Shown in pieces: positions 35,332-45,268 of a DNA stretch of 62,729 bases (position 1 is its first letter; each line of letters opens with the position of its first letter). The DNA is from UBA9732 sp963606545 (GTDB lineage Bacteria; Spirochaetota; Spirochaetia; Sphaerochaetales; Sphaerochaetaceae): assembly GCA_963606545.1 (NCBI GenBank), contig CAVCYP010000003.1, forward strand, positions 1 to 62,729, given 5' to 3'. Made by a program: the position numbers and the translations under genes. Below the pieces are notes generated by a model. It saw only the letters and a program-made list of their open reading frames with translations, was not told the origin of the DNA and did no database searches.

Positions 35332-36363
35332 CTAGTTGAGTTTTCCGGCAAGTTGGCCGCAGGCGCCCTTAATGGAGCGTCCTCTACTAATTCTTATGGT
35401 ATAAGCTATGCCACGTTTTGTTAGAGCATTGGTAAAAGCCCTTATTTCTTGTTCCGTTGGGGTCTCAAAATCCAGTTCGTTGCAAGGATTAAATGGTATA
35501 AGGTTCATTATGACTTCCAGCCCACGGCAGAAACGTTGAAGATTATCGGCATCCTCTTCTGTGGTATTGATGCCGTGAATCATGCAGTATTCAAAGGTGA
35601 AGCGGCGCCCGCTGGCTTTTTGGAAGGCAACCAGTGCGCTACGAAGTTGAGTCAGCCCGTAAGCTCGGTTAACCGGCATGAGAGAGGTGCGCTTGGCATC
35701 CTCTGGGGCTACCAAAGAGACGGCAAGTTTGACGGGAATTTCACGCCTTGTGAGCTCTTGAATGCCCGGTACCAGACCGCAAGTAGAAATTGTAATTCTT
35801 CTGTGACTAAGGTTATAGCCTTTGGGGTCATGCAAAAAAGAAATAGCGGAAATCACATTTTCAAGGTTGGCAAGAGGCTCGCCCATCCCCATAAATACCA
35901 CGTGAGTTATCTCTTTGCCGTACAGTTGAAGGGCAAGGGCTTTGAGGTGCGCAAATTGCTCAAGGATTTCGTAATCGTGAAGATTTCTGGAAAGTTTGAG
36001 CGTGCCAGTTCTACAGAACTTACAGCCCATTGCACAGCCAACTTGGCTAGAAAGGCAAGCAGTTAACTCTCCTTCTTTATCCTTGAGCAGAACACACTCA
36101 ATTATGTTGCCATCAAAAAGTCGTAAAGCCAGCTTTGAATTACCTTCGTCATCCGTCTGCGTTGCTGCAATTGCACTGGAAAAAACTGAGGGATAAGCCT
36201 GACTTAGCCGCTCTCGTAGGCTTTTTGGAAGATTGGTCATCTCAGAAAATGAGTTCACGCCCTTCACCAGCCAATCATATATTTGTTTTCCTTGAAAGTT
36301 TTTATCTAGCTCAAGTAGCTCTACAAGCTCTTCAGGCTTTTTTGCAAAAACAGCTTTTTCCAT
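35332..36363 (-). CDS. rlmN: Dual-specificity 23S rRNA/tRNA A-C2 methyltransferase
   Basis: The 343-residue radical SAM enzyme methylates A2503 of 23S rRNA and A37 of some tRNAs. The radical SAM cluster motif GCAMGCKFCRTG, the segment HVVFMGMGEPLANL and the C-terminal Cys in GACGQLAGKL, which forms the methyl intermediate, are present. AAAGG precedes the ATG, 9 nt after the OPT transporter gene. Confidence 0.97.
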   Translation of the reverse strand: MEKAVFAKKPEELVELLELDKNFQGKQIYDWLVKGVNSFSEMTNLPKSLRERLSQAYPSVFSSAIAATQTDDEGNSKLALRLFDGNIIECVLLKDKEGELTACLSSQVGCAMGCKFCRTGTLKLSRNLHDYEILEQFAHLKALALQLYGKEITHVVFMGMGEPLANLENVISAISFLHDPKGYNLSHRRITISTCGLVPGIQELTRREIPVKLAVSLVAPEDAKRTSLMPVNRAYGLTQLRSALVAFQKASGRRFTFEYCMIHGINTTEEDADNLQRFCRGLEVIMNLIPFNPCNELDFETPTEQEIRAFTNALTKRGIAYTIRISRGRSIKGACGQLAGKLN

Positions 36364-36372
36364 ATTTAACCT

Positions 36373-37953
36373 TTAACCTAACATACTCACAATTGCAATG
36401 ATAACCCCGGTAATACCTTCGCCGCCCAAAAGACCGCTGGAAACTAGGTTCATATCATTTTCCTTTACCTTTTTGCTCTTGGTCAAAACTAGGGCAATTA
36501 TAGCACCAAGTCCAACAATAATTGAAATATTGGTTGCAAGATAAATTCCAAGACCAAGGGTTGCAGCAGGAACACCAATAACGTACAAAACAGCACCAAG
36601 CACAACACCAATAAAGAAGGCAGGAGAAGAACCAAGTCCGCTAGCCATAGAAGCTACAGCCTTAGCTTGAGGAGCCGGAAGTAAATCTGTACCAAACCCG
36701 CCAAACGTATTTTTCATCAAAAGCAGTACCAAAACCGATACCACTGCACCAACCACGCCACCAATAGCCTCTCCCATAAGCTGCTGTTTGGAGTCTGTTT
36801 TAAGCAAATACCCACTCTTAAGGTCATTCATAACATCCCCAGAAAGACCACAGGAAACGGCAACAAGACCGGCAGTAAGGAACAAAACTATGGTAGAAGG
36901 TGTAAAGATTACGTTCACAAGTAGCATCACCAAAATACCAAACACTTCCATTGGGTTAATACCCGTCTGACCTGTAAGCATTCCGCTCATAAGAGTAGCT
37001 AGACACACCCCGCAGACCGCCAAAACCGCTTGAAGCACGCTCATCTCCGTGAAGATAGCCATAGCAACTGCAGACAGCACCATAGCACAAAGTGCAATCA
37101 AAATACTCTGCTTTGAGAACCCGCTAAAGACCGATTTTTCTCCCTTTCCTTTCTTAAAAGCCTGAAGAATTGCTTTAAGAAAAACTCCAATGCCAGTTCC
37201 AAGCATGATTCCAATACCAAGGTTCTCTCTGAACAAAGTAGCAGCGGCCAAGTCCGCAAAAAGGCCGGTGCCAAGTCCAATTGGAACAATCAAAAGATAG
37301 CCCAAAACTGCACCACCAAGCCATAAAATTGCAGGAAGACGGCCTATCATGGCACCAATTGCCAAAGCCATTGGGCTAATCCAAATAGTAATTGGCTGAA
37401 CAAGGGCACTGCCTTTGAACACGGTAAGAACGGATGGAATCCAACCAAAAGCATCTCTAGCGGCAGTAAACAACGCACTTGCGCCCATTGAAATAAAGAG
37501 CTTAAGAGAATCTTTTCCCTTATTAATCCCAGTTGTCAAAGTTTGATAGGCAGCCTGACCTATAGGATAAACCAGCTTTTGTTCTTCAATTAAATTTCTT
37601 CTATATAGAGCAGAAAAAAGAGTTCCCAGAAGTGCTCCACAAATGGTCATAGCCAAGAGCGACAAAACAGAAACCTTGGCATTAGGGTCAATCATCCAAA
37701 TTCCAGGAATTGTAAAAGCAAGACCGCCGGCAACCATTGCGCCTGCACTCATTAGGGTATGGGTGACATTAATTTCTTGTAAAGTAGAACCTTTTGCCTT
37801 TCCAAGCACTGTCATAGAAAGAACGGTTACAAACACGGTTGGCCAAGGCAGGGCCCCCATTCTCAGTGCTATATACATTGAACTTGCTGTAATTACCAGC
37901 AAACCAAGAACTCCTGTAATAATGCCTCTTAAGGTTAACTGCTTATCTTTCAT
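36373..37953 (-). CDS. OPT-family oligopeptide transporter
   Basis: The 526-residue membrane protein has about 13-15 predicted helices and matches the bacterial OPT family, with the opening LTLRGIITGVLGLLVITASSMYIALRMGALPWPTVF and the internal EEQKLVYPIGQAAYQTL. Such proteins take up peptides or metal complexes with protons. GGAGGG precedes the ATG. It is first in the run leading to rlmN, ychF and the riboflavin kinase gene. The substrate is unknown. Confidence 0.92.
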   Translation of the reverse strand: MKDKQLTLRGIITGVLGLLVITASSMYIALRMGALPWPTVFVTVLSMTVLGKAKGSTLQEINVTHTLMSAGAMVAGGLAFTIPGIWMIDPNAKVSVLSLLAMTICGALLGTLFSALYRRNLIEEQKLVYPIGQAAYQTLTTGINKGKDSLKLFISMGASALFTAARDAFGWIPSVLTVFKGSALVQPITIWISPMALAIGAMIGRLPAILWLGGAVLGYLLIVPIGLGTGLFADLAAATLFRENLGIGIMLGTGIGVFLKAILQAFKKGKGEKSVFSGFSKQSILIALCAMVLSAVAMAIFTEMSVLQAVLAVCGVCLATLMSGMLTGQTGINPMEVFGILVMLLVNVIFTPSTIVLFLTAGLVAVSCGLSGDVMNDLKSGYLLKTDSKQQLMGEAIGGVVGAVVSVLVLLLMKNTFGGFGTDLLPAPQAKAVASMASGLGSSPAFFIGVVLGAVLYVIGVPAATLGLGIYLATNISIIVGLGAIIALVLTKSKKVKENDMNLVSSGLLGGEGITGVIIAIVSMLG

Positions 37954-38013
37954 AGGTTTCCCTCCAGCGCGGCTAATAATACTGTAAAAATAAAATAATT
38001 GGTACCTTTAACA

Positions 38014-38043
38014 CTGTCATTTCTTTGGCTTTCTTGCTATAAT
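38014..38043 (+). promoter_or_regulatory. Promoter of outer-membrane barrel gene
   Basis: CTGTCA (38014-38019), 18-nt spacer, and TATAAT (38038-38043), 35 nt before the ATG. Here the leader has room for the AGGAG ribosome site, unlike the leaderless-type promoters elsewhere in the window. Confidence 0.6.
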
Positions 38044-38078
38044 TTAAGGCAACAATCAAATTTTCTAGGAGTTTGAAA

Positions 38079-38576
38079 ATGAAGAAAGCAATCGTAATTA
38101 TCGCACTCGTTGCAATGATTATTGTTCCAGTTGCTGCAAAGTCTGTCCTTCCTACAAAGAATAGCGGTTTTGCAGTAGGTCTCGAGCTTGGTGAGCCAAC
38201 TGGTATCACATTTGACTACAAGATTGACAGCAAGTGGGATGGCTACATCACAGCTGCTTTTGGTTTTGGTAGTAACAGTTACATTGACGCCGTTCTTGGT
38301 GGTCAGTACAAAGTAACTGATTTCAAGATTGACAAGGCAAAGTTTGATGTTAACGTTGGTGTTCAGGCTGGCGCACTCATTTACCTTGGTGATGCAAGTG
38401 GTATTGCTATTGCTGCTCGCGGAACAGGTTCTATTTCTTATGACTGGACTTGGAAGAATGTTGGTGACTTCACAGCTTATCTCAGAGCTGGTATTGGCTA
38501 TGCAATTGCTCTTTCTGAGAGCGTATCTGGTGGCATTACCTTCAACGCAGCTCTTGGATGTGTTTACCACTTCTAA
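38079..38576 (+). CDS. Small outer-membrane beta-barrel protein
   Basis: The 165-residue protein has a signal peptide (MKKAIVIIALVAMIIVPVAA) and then about eight amphipathic strands alternating aromatic/hydrophobic and polar residues. It ends in CVYHF; a terminal Phe is the usual signal for outer-membrane insertion. AGGAG lies 8 nt before the ATG, and a strong terminator follows, suggesting a well expressed single-gene unit. The family is a generic spirochaete-type barrel; no specific function can be given. Confidence 0.8.
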   Translation: MKKAIVIIALVAMIIVPVAAKSVLPTKNSGFAVGLELGEPTGITFDYKIDSKWDGYITAAFGFGSNSYIDAVLGGQYKVTDFKIDKAKFDVNVGVQAGALIYLGDASGIAIAARGTGSISYDWTWKNVGDFTAYLRAGIGYAIALSESVSGGITFNAALGCVYHF

Positions 38577-38600
38577 TTCTTGCTTAACAAGAAGGCAAAG

Positions 38601-38629
38601 GGAGCCTCAAATTGAGGCTCCTTTTTTTA
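38601..38629 (+). terminator. Rho-independent terminator of barrel gene
   Basis: GGAGCCTC (38601-38608) and GAGGCTCC (38614-38621) pair across AAATT and are followed by TTTTTTT. Confidence 0.93.
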
Positions 38630-38652
38630 TACCATTTCACCTTAGTTTGGAG

Positions 38653-38658
38653 TATAAT
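38653..38658 (+). promoter_or_regulatory. -10 element of LysR gene
   Basis: A consensus TATAAT ends 7 nt before the LysR ATG; no ribosome site fits in the remaining leader. The -35 is not clear. Confidence 0.6.
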
Positions 38659-38665
38659 CCACACC

Positions 38666-39562
38666 ATGAGTTTAATAGATCAGAAATTGCTATCTTTTAT
38701 GAAGATAGTTGAAACGGATAGTTTTACAAGAGCTGCAGAAGAACTTGCCCTGACCCAACCAGCAGTAAGCCAACATATAAGAAATCTTGAAAGCGAGCTT
38801 GGCGTCAAACTCTTTATTAGAAATCACAATCAACTGCATTTAACTAGTAATGGTGAAATAGTTTATAAGTATGCAAGACGCCTTCTTGCCGTCTCAAACA
38901 ACCTAAAACAAACCCTCAGCGATGAAAAAGCCAATGTCTCCTCCCTGACAGTTGGTATTACCCACTCGGTGGAAAGTAGCCAGGTTGTAGAAGCACTTGC
39001 CACCTACTCCAACCTCAACAAAGGTCTAACCATCAAAGTTGTCACAGATACCATTGAGAATCTTCATAAGATGATTAGAAACTATGAACTAGACTTTTTA
39101 ATCATCAACGGCACAATTATTGACCCAAAATTAGACTATAAGACAATGGATACAGACTCGCTGGTTCTAGCTGTATCACCAAATCATAGACTTGCAAGCC
39201 ACAGCTCAGTATCTGTAGAAGAATTAAAACATGAAAGACTGATTTTGCGGCTTCCTACCTCCAACACTACAAGCTTATTTGACCAGGCTCTGAATCAAAA
39301 CAATCTCTCTATTACTGACTTTGATGTTGTGCTAGAAATGGAAAACATTGCAACTATTAAAGACTTGATTAGAAGAGACTTAGGAGTATCAGTTTTGGCT
39401 AAAAGCGCCTGTATGGATGAGATAAAAAAAGGGAAGCTCATTGGCCTCCCTATAGAAAATATGAGTCTTATTAGAGATACAAATATTGTGTTCCCTAAGG
39501 ACTATGAAAATATGCAAACGGTGCAAAGCATCATTGAGCTTTATAAATCAAATCAAGCCTAA
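38666..39562 (+). CDS. LysR-family transcriptional regulator
   Basis: The 298-residue regulator has a classical N-terminal winged helix (DSFTRAAEELALTQPAVSQHIRNLESELGVKLF) and a two-lobed periplasmic-binding-like effector domain. ATG 38666 gives the usual start two residues before the first helix; longer upstream starts would run into the terminator. Its 3' end overlaps the convergent NSS transporter gene by 15 nt. The CysB/CbbR-like effector domain does not reveal the ligand, and its targets are unknown. Confidence 0.93.
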   Translation: MSLIDQKLLSFMKIVETDSFTRAAEELALTQPAVSQHIRNLESELGVKLFIRNHNQLHLTSNGEIVYKYARRLLAVSNNLKQTLSDEKANVSSLTVGITHSVESSQVVEALATYSNLNKGLTIKVVTDTIENLHKMIRNYELDFLIINGTIIDPKLDYKTMDTDSLVLAVSPNHRLASHSSVSVEELKHERLILRLPTSNTTSLFDQALNQNNLSITDFDVVLEMENIATIKDLIRRDLGVSVLAKSACMDEIKKGKLIGLPIENMSLIRDTNIVFPKDYENMQTVQSIIELYKSNQA

Positions 39563-40903
39563 TACCATAATTGCAATTATAATCAGTGGAAGAATATAGC
39601 TTAAGTAAAATTGTAAGACTTTACTCTTTCCATACTTAATGCCCTGTCCAATGTTTGCCTCTGCGGTGAAGTTATCGTAACCCCAACCGGCTTTCCAAGT
39701 GCAGAAAAGACACATTACTAAGCTTCCTGCCGGAAGTAAAATATTGCTGACAAGGAAATCCCAGCTATCAAGGAAGGCTTTATTTCCAAGCACCGTGATG
39801 CCCTTGAAGAGATTGCCTTCTAGAGCAACTGGAAGAGATAACACCATCAAACCAATAGAATTGACAATAACACTCTTTTTTCTAGTCCAGCCAAAGGTGT
39901 CCATGAAGGAAGCAATGATGTTCTCCATGACGGCAATTACAGTACTTAAAGCTGCAAAAGACATAAAGACAAAGAAAAGTGTTCCCCAAATTCTTCCACC
40001 GGCCATATTCATAAAGACTTTAGGCAGTGACATAAAGATTAAGGATGGACCAGAACCCGGCTCAACTCCATAGCTAAAACAAGCTGGGAAAATAATTAAG
40101 CCAGAGCAGAAAGCAACAAAGGTATCCAGAGCACAAATACGTACAGACTCGCTGACAATCGTGTGATCCTTGCTCATGTAGGTTCCAAAGATTTCCATTG
40201 AGCCAATACCCAGAGAAAGGGTAAAGAAGGCTTGGTTCATGGCAGCAACAATGGTCTGAATCAAACCATTTTCCTTGACGGCAGCAATAGAAGGTACCAA
40301 ATAGAACTTCAGGCCTTCAGAAGCTCCAGAAAGAGTAAAAGAGTGAATTACAAGGACAACTATCAGACACAAAAGCCCCAACATCATTACCTTTGTAATC
40401 TTTTCAACTCCTTTTTCTACGCCTTTAGCACAGACAAAAATACCTATTGCCACGGCAAGTGCAGTAAAAATTACACTCTCAATTGGATTTGCAAGCATGT
40501 TATTGAACACTGTAGAGACATCGGGTTTAGAGGAGAACTGACCGGAAACGAATTTGTAGGTGTAGTCCATCATCCAACCGGTGACGGTGTGGTAAAACAT
40601 GAGAAGAAGGTAGTTGCCGACAATAGCAAAGTAGCCGGTAATGTGCCATTTGGTGTTAGGTTTTTCTAGGGTTCTAAAGCCGTTGACGGTGCTTTTGCGG
40701 CTACCACGACCAATTCCAATTTCAATTGTGAGAATAGGAAGTCCCATGATTATAAGAAACAGCACGTAGATTAGTACAAAAATGCCACCACCATACTGGC
40801 CAACTAACCAAGGAAACTTCCAAACGTTTCCAATTCCAATTGCGCAACCTGCACTGACAAGCAAGAAGCCCAGCCTGCTTTTGAAGCTTTCTCTCTGTTC
40901 CAT
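39548..40903 (-). CDS. Sodium-dependent NSS-family transporter
   Basis: The 451-residue protein has 11-12 membrane helices and the SNF/NSS signature near its N-terminus (SAGCAIGIGNVWKFPWLVGQYGGGIFVLIY), whose unwound helix binds sodium and an amino acid in LeuT. It probably imports an amino acid such as Trp, Tyr or Leu. AGGAG precedes the ATG. It follows the M18 aminopeptidase gene by 37 nt, which fits a peptide/amino-acid theme. Confidence 0.93.
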   Translation of the reverse strand: MEQRESFKSRLGFLLVSAGCAIGIGNVWKFPWLVGQYGGGIFVLIYVLFLIIMGLPILTIEIGIGRGSRKSTVNGFRTLEKPNTKWHITGYFAIVGNYLLLMFYHTVTGWMMDYTYKFVSGQFSSKPDVSTVFNNMLANPIESVIFTALAVAIGIFVCAKGVEKGVEKITKVMMLGLLCLIVVLVIHSFTLSGASEGLKFYLVPSIAAVKENGLIQTIVAAMNQAFFTLSLGIGSMEIFGTYMSKDHTIVSESVRICALDTFVAFCSGLIIFPACFSYGVEPGSGPSLIFMSLPKVFMNMAGGRIWGTLFFVFMSFAALSTVIAVMENIIASFMDTFGWTRKKSVIVNSIGLMVLSLPVALEGNLFKGITVLGNKAFLDSWDFLVSNILLPAGSLVMCLFCTWKAGWGYDNFTAEANIGQGIKYGKSKVLQFYLSYILPLIIIAIMVLGLI

Positions 40904-40940
40904 ACGTACTCCTGAGGTATTAGAGGTTTACAAGACCTCA

Positions 40941-42278
40941 TTAATTTTCAAAAAATGCTTTAAAACTTTCTGTTAGATTGTAAGTATCCAGCGTTCCAGC
41001 TGTCTCGTAAGGCGAGTGCATAGCTAGCTGAGCCGCACCTACATCTACAGACGGGATTGAGAACTGGGAACCCGATATATTTCCAAGTGTTCCGCCACCA
41101 GGGACATTTGAATTGTTAAAAAATAGCTGATAAGGAAGGTTAGCTTGGTCAAGAATGCTCTTAAAATAAGCACCGGAGAAGGCGTCAGAGGTGTATTTCT
41201 GATTGCCGGCGTACTTAATCATAAGACCTTTGTTCATCACAGGCTTGTTGGAAGGATCACACTTTTCCGGATAGTTTGGATGAATTGAATGGCCATTGTC
41301 CGCCGATACCAGGAAGCTTTTTGCCTTTGCAATGCAACTGTCTTCATAATCCCAGCCCAGAGCAAGGCCAATGCGTTTGATGGTCTGAGAGAGAAAATCG
41401 CTATCAGCCCCCTGCTTTGTGCCACTTCCAACCTCTTCATTGTCAAAGAGAGCCACCATTTGAAGCTTTGCACACTTGGAATCCTTTGCATTAACAAAGG
41501 CTTTAACAGCGGTGTAGGCACACTGAAGGTCGTCAATCTTTGGAGCTGAGAAGAACTCTTCTTCAAGGCCCCAAATATTTCCTCTCATACGGTTATAGAG
41601 GAAAAGTTCTGTGTCAACGACAGCCTCTTCCTCAACTTCCAAAAGCTCTGCTACAAGACTCTTGATGGCGCCTTTCTTGTTGCCACAGGCCAGAATTGGA
41701 AGCATATCTTTTTGGATTTTGTACTCGTAACCCTTGTTGGCTTCTCTGTTCTGGTGAATGCAAAGATTGACTATTTGGCATAAATCTTTATCAAAATCCA
41801 CTAGTCGCTGCTCTATTAGGCCATCGTCTGTCCTAATAAAGGCACGACCGGCAAGAGATAGTGGCCTGTCAAACCAAGGGGCCATGAGCATTCCGCCATA
41901 GCCCTCAACGTTGATAGTGGTATAGGCTTCTCCAAGCGGAAGCTCTGGATTTGCCTTAACTTTAAAAGAAGGAGAATCGGTATGGGCAGCTACAATGCTA
42001 AAGCCCTCTGGCTGGATTCCAGCTAGCTTTGCGCCGTCTGCTGACTTTGCGCTGTCTGGCTCAGAAGCTGGGATTCTAAAAGCTATGATTGCAGAGCTAT
42101 TTCTTGTCACATAGTAAGAGCAACCCGGCTGAAGAGTAAATCTTTTGTCCTCTTCCAGCTTAAGGCAGCCTGCATTTTCAAGAATATCTGCAACGTTTGC
42201 CACAACATGATAACAGGAGGGGCTATCGTTGATAAAATCAATCAATTCCAATGTAGATTCAACGTACTTCTGATCCAT
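40941..42278 (-). CDS. M18-family aminopeptidase
   Basis: The 445-residue cytoplasmic metallopeptidase removes N-terminal, often acidic, residues. It carries the zinc-binding HTDSPSFKVK, FDNEEVGSGTKQGADSDF and the C-terminal GGTLGNISGSQFSIPSVDVG with HSPYE. Length is typical of the DNPEP/ApeB group. AGAAGG precedes the ATG, 26 nt after alaS. Confidence 0.96.
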   Translation of the reverse strand: MDQKYVESTLELIDFINDSPSCYHVVANVADILENAGCLKLEEDKRFTLQPGCSYYVTRNSSAIIAFRIPASEPDSAKSADGAKLAGIQPEGFSIVAAHTDSPSFKVKANPELPLGEAYTTINVEGYGGMLMAPWFDRPLSLAGRAFIRTDDGLIEQRLVDFDKDLCQIVNLCIHQNREANKGYEYKIQKDMLPILACGNKKGAIKSLVAELLEVEEEAVVDTELFLYNRMRGNIWGLEEEFFSAPKIDDLQCAYTAVKAFVNAKDSKCAKLQMVALFDNEEVGSGTKQGADSDFLSQTIKRIGLALGWDYEDSCIAKAKSFLVSADNGHSIHPNYPEKCDPSNKPVMNKGLMIKYAGNQKYTSDAFSGAYFKSILDQANLPYQLFFNNSNVPGGGTLGNISGSQFSIPSVDVGAAQLAMHSPYETAGTLDTYNLTESFKAFFEN

Positions 42279-42304
42279 ATATCCTTCTTCTAGTTACTTT
42301 CAGC

Positions 42305-44098
42305 TTACTTTTCAAGAACAGCCTTGATTCTTCTGACACCTGCAGAGGAGCTTTCTTCCTTAAGAATGTGGAAATGTCCCATGTCTCCGGTATGCTCCAC
42401 GTGAGGACCAGCACAAACTTCCTTGGAGAAGTCGCCAATAGAGTAAACAGTAACCTGCTCGCCGTACTTGCTGGAGAAGAAAGCCATAGCACCTTCTTTG
42501 TGTGCCTGCTCTGGTGTCATAGTCTCAACTGTGACCTTGAGATCTTTTGCAATCTCTTCATTAACAATGTCTTCCACCTGTTTAAGCTGCTCAGGAGTCA
42601 TCTTCTCGTTGTGAGTAAAGTCAAATCTGAGACGCTCAGGAGTGATATTGGAACCCTTCTGCTGTACATGGTCTCCAAGAACACGTCTTAAAGCGGCCTG
42701 AAGCATATGAGTTGCCGTGTGAAGGGCTGTAGTCTGTTCACTATGATCTCCAAGACCACTCTTGAACTGACCTGCAACGGCTGTTCTGGAAAGATCCTGA
42801 TGCTTTGCAAAGGCCTCTTCAAAGCCCTTAACATCAACGGTAAAGCCTTTTTCAGCTGCAAGTTCCTTGGTAAGTTCAATTGGGAAACCATAGGTATCAT
42901 AAAGTTTGAAAGCAGAACCACCTGCAATTTCCTTAACTCCTTGCTTCTCAAGGAAGTAAGTCATCTTTTCAAACTGCTTTTCACCCTTCTCCAAAGTCTC
43001 GCTGAACTTGTTTTCTTCCTGAGTAAGCTCATTAAAAACCTTTTCCTTATTCTCAAGAAGCTCTGGATAAGGCTCCCCGTAAAGGTCTATGACAACCTGG
43101 GCAACCTTTGCAAGGAATGGACCTTCAATACCAAGGTGCTTACCGTTTCTAACAGCTCTTCTAATAAGTCTTCTGAGAATATAGCCCTGACCAACATTAG
43201 AAGGGGTGCAACCTCTCTGGTCTCCCAAAATGAAGGTACTGGTACGAATATGATCTGCAACAATACGCATTGAAACGTCAGTCTTTTCATCCTGACCGTA
43301 GGCAATGCCAGACAGTTCTTGAATCTTTTTGAGAATTGGCTGCATTACTTCAGTGTCATAAACACTCTTTTTGCCCTGAAGTATGGCAATGGTTCTTTCA
43401 ATTCCCATACCAGTATCAATGCACTTGCGTTCCATTTCAACAAACTTGCCGTCTGCTGTCTTCTTGTACTGCATGAAAACATCGTTCCAAACTTCAAAAT
43501 ACTTGCCACAATGACAACCTGGCTTACAATCAGGTCCACAAGCTGGACGGCCAGTATCAATGAACATTTCAGAGTCTGGACCACAAGGACCAGTCTCACC
43601 GGCTGGACCCCACCAGTTATCTTCTCTTGGCAGGAAGAAAATTCTTTCATATGGAATTCCCATGCTGTGCCAAATTTGTGCAGTCTCTTCATCCCGTGGA
43701 ATGCCATCTTCGCCTGCAAAAACAGTTACAGAAAGCTTTTCTGGATCAATTCCAAGCTCTTTTGTCAAAAATTCATAGCTCCAAGGAATCATTTCTTTCT
43801 TGAAATAATCGCCAAGAGACCAGTTACCAAGCATCTCAAAACAGGTAAGATGGCTTGGGTCGCCAACGCTGTCAATATCGCCAGTTCTGATACACTTCTG
43901 ATAGTCTGTCAAACGTCTTCCAGCTGGGTGTGGCTGACCAAGAATATATGGTACTAGAGGATGCATTCCAGCAGTTGTAAACAAAACGGTTGGATCGTTT
44001 TCAGGAATAACAGAAGCACCACTAATTTGAGAATGGCCTCTGCTGACAAAAAAATTGATAAATTTCTTTCTTAATTCGTTAGCTGTAATAGGTGTCAT
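42305..44098 (-). CDS. alaS: Alanyl-tRNA synthetase lacking the C-terminal C-Ala domain
   Basis: The 597-residue class II synthetase has the catalytic core (TTAGMHPLVPYILGQPHPAG, MGIERTIAILQG) and the editing domain with zinc ligands in HTATHMLQ and CAGPHVEHTG. It ends just after the editing domain, so the oligomerisation/C-Ala segment of the usual ~870-residue enzyme is absent. Short AlaRS of this type are known in spirochaetes such as Borrelia. An AAGGGC site precedes the ATG. It lies between dprA and the M18 gene. Confidence 0.97.
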   Translation of the reverse strand: MTPITANELRKKFINFFVSRGHSQISGASVIPENDPTVLFTTAGMHPLVPYILGQPHPAGRRLTDYQKCIRTGDIDSVGDPSHLTCFEMLGNWSLGDYFKKEMIPWSYEFLTKELGIDPEKLSVTVFAGEDGIPRDEETAQIWHSMGIPYERIFFLPREDNWWGPAGETGPCGPDSEMFIDTGRPACGPDCKPGCHCGKYFEVWNDVFMQYKKTADGKFVEMERKCIDTGMGIERTIAILQGKKSVYDTEVMQPILKKIQELSGIAYGQDEKTDVSMRIVADHIRTSTFILGDQRGCTPSNVGQGYILRRLIRRAVRNGKHLGIEGPFLAKVAQVVIDLYGEPYPELLENKEKVFNELTQEENKFSETLEKGEKQFEKMTYFLEKQGVKEIAGGSAFKLYDTYGFPIELTKELAAEKGFTVDVKGFEEAFAKHQDLSRTAVAGQFKSGLGDHSEQTTALHTATHMLQAALRRVLGDHVQQKGSNITPERLRFDFTHNEKMTPEQLKQVEDIVNEEIAKDLKVTVETMTPEQAHKEGAMAFFSSKYGEQVTVYSIGDFSKEVCAGPHVEHTGDMGHFHILKEESSSAGVRRIKAVLEK

Positions 44099-44151
44099 AA
44101 TGCCCTTGATATTAACTTTCTAACCTATTCTAGTCAACTAAAAGAACTACT

Positions 44152-45102
44152 CTAAAAGAGTTCCGGCTGAACCGCTGGGTCTAACTTCTTTGACGTTCTA
44201 CTAGACACCTTTGCTTTTGGCTTGCTAGACGCATCCGTCTTGTCGCAAAGGGCACGCTTTACAACCTTTCCCGCGCTAGAAACGTTAGGCACAATAACCG
44301 CATCCTCAAACTTCCTGGGCCACAAGAAAGTACGATTTTCTGCCACTTCTTTGAGCACAAAAACCTTTTTGCCCTGCTTTTGGCTGTACTGTGCCTGCTG
44401 CACCGCTCCCCCGCCGTCTCTATCCTCAATAACAAAGCTCCCCTGACTTATCTGACTCATTAACTGATTGCGTTGCATGAAAAAATAACGCTGCACCTGT
44501 CTAGAAGGCGCAAACTGCGACACCACCAACCCGTGCTCTGCAACAAAAGCCTGAAGCTTCACGTGCTCCTTAGGATACACCTCACAAACCGATGTCCCAA
44601 TAACGCCAATTGTTGAAAAATTTCCAGCCAAAGCAGCAATATGGGCTATTCCATCCACCCCTAGAGCCAAACCGCTAACAATGGTAAATCCACTTTCTCC
44701 AAGAGCCTTAACAACCTCTTGGGTAAGAGTCTTACCTTGATTTGAAGGGCTCCTAGTGCCCACAACACTTATGCCAGTAGTATTTAAGAGCTCTTTATTT
44801 CCAAGCAAGTATAGAAATCTAACTCCAGTTGCAGCCTTTGGCCAAACTGAACTTTTGGGGTCTATAATCTCCACATTTTTTGGCATTCTCTCAAAGGAGG
44901 ACCTGCACTTAATATAGGCTTCTTCAAGTAGATTTTCTGAAATTGCTGCAACTTCACTGTACACGGCTTTGTTATAAGGAAACGGTTCATCTATATCACA
45001 GCGTTTTGCAATCTCATCAAAAACGTTGATACAAAAGGTATCCGCCTTGCCTAAAGCCATGACGAGAGTTTCGTAATTTAACGCTGCTTGATAGTTTTCC
45101 AT
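44152..45102 (-). CDS. dprA: DNA-processing protein DprA
   Basis: The 316-residue Rossmann-fold protein loads RecA on single-stranded DNA during natural transformation or recombination. It has ISVVGTRSPSNQG, FTIVSGLALGVDGIAHIAAL, and GSFVIEDRDGGGAVQQAQYS in place of the usual ALVVEA segment. I chose ATG 45102 because a TATAGT -10 with a good -35 lies just upstream; longer forms would run across the tRNA-Phe gene on the other strand. The C-terminal tail is basic. No other competence genes are in the window. Confidence 0.9.
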   Translation of the reverse strand: MENYQAALNYETLVMALGKADTFCINVFDEIAKRCDIDEPFPYNKAVYSEVAAISENLLEEAYIKCRSSFERMPKNVEIIDPKSSVWPKAATGVRFLYLLGNKELLNTTGISVVGTRSPSNQGKTLTQEVVKALGESGFTIVSGLALGVDGIAHIAALAGNFSTIGVIGTSVCEVYPKEHVKLQAFVAEHGLVVSQFAPSRQVQRYFFMQRNQLMSQISQGSFVIEDRDGGGAVQQAQYSQKQGKKVFVLKEVAENRTFLWPRKFEDAVIVPNVSSAGKVVKRALCDKTDASSKPKAKVSSRTSKKLDPAVQPELF

Positions 45103-45108
45103 GGCTAG

Positions 45109-45137
45109 ACTATAACGCTTAAAACATATTTTTCCAA
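45109..45137 (-). promoter_or_regulatory. dprA promoter
   Basis: On the minus strand: TTGGAA (45137-45132), 17-nt spacer, TATAGT (45114-45109), then 6 nt to the ATG. Confidence 0.75.
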
Positions 45138-45185
45138 TGGCTACTTGACAATTAAATCCAATTTGGGTTATACATTCACGTGTTC

Positions 45186-45258
45186 GCCGTTTTAGCTCAG
45201 TAGGTAGAGCAAAGGACTGAAAATCCTTGTGTCCCTGGTTCGATTCCTGGAGACGGCA
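45186..45258 (+). tRNA. tRNA-Phe (GAA anticodon)
   Basis: A complete 73-nt cloverleaf: acceptor GCCGTTT/AGACGGC, anticodon stem AGGA/TCCT with loop containing GAA, and T-arm CCTGG-TTCGATT-CCTGG. CCA is not encoded. Confidence 0.97.
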
Positions 45259-45268
45259 TTTCACAAAG

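Noticed and set aside
42707..43273. Open frame of 188 codons opposite alaS
   Set aside because: alaS is an unambiguous gene across this stretch, and the antisense frame has unlikely composition.
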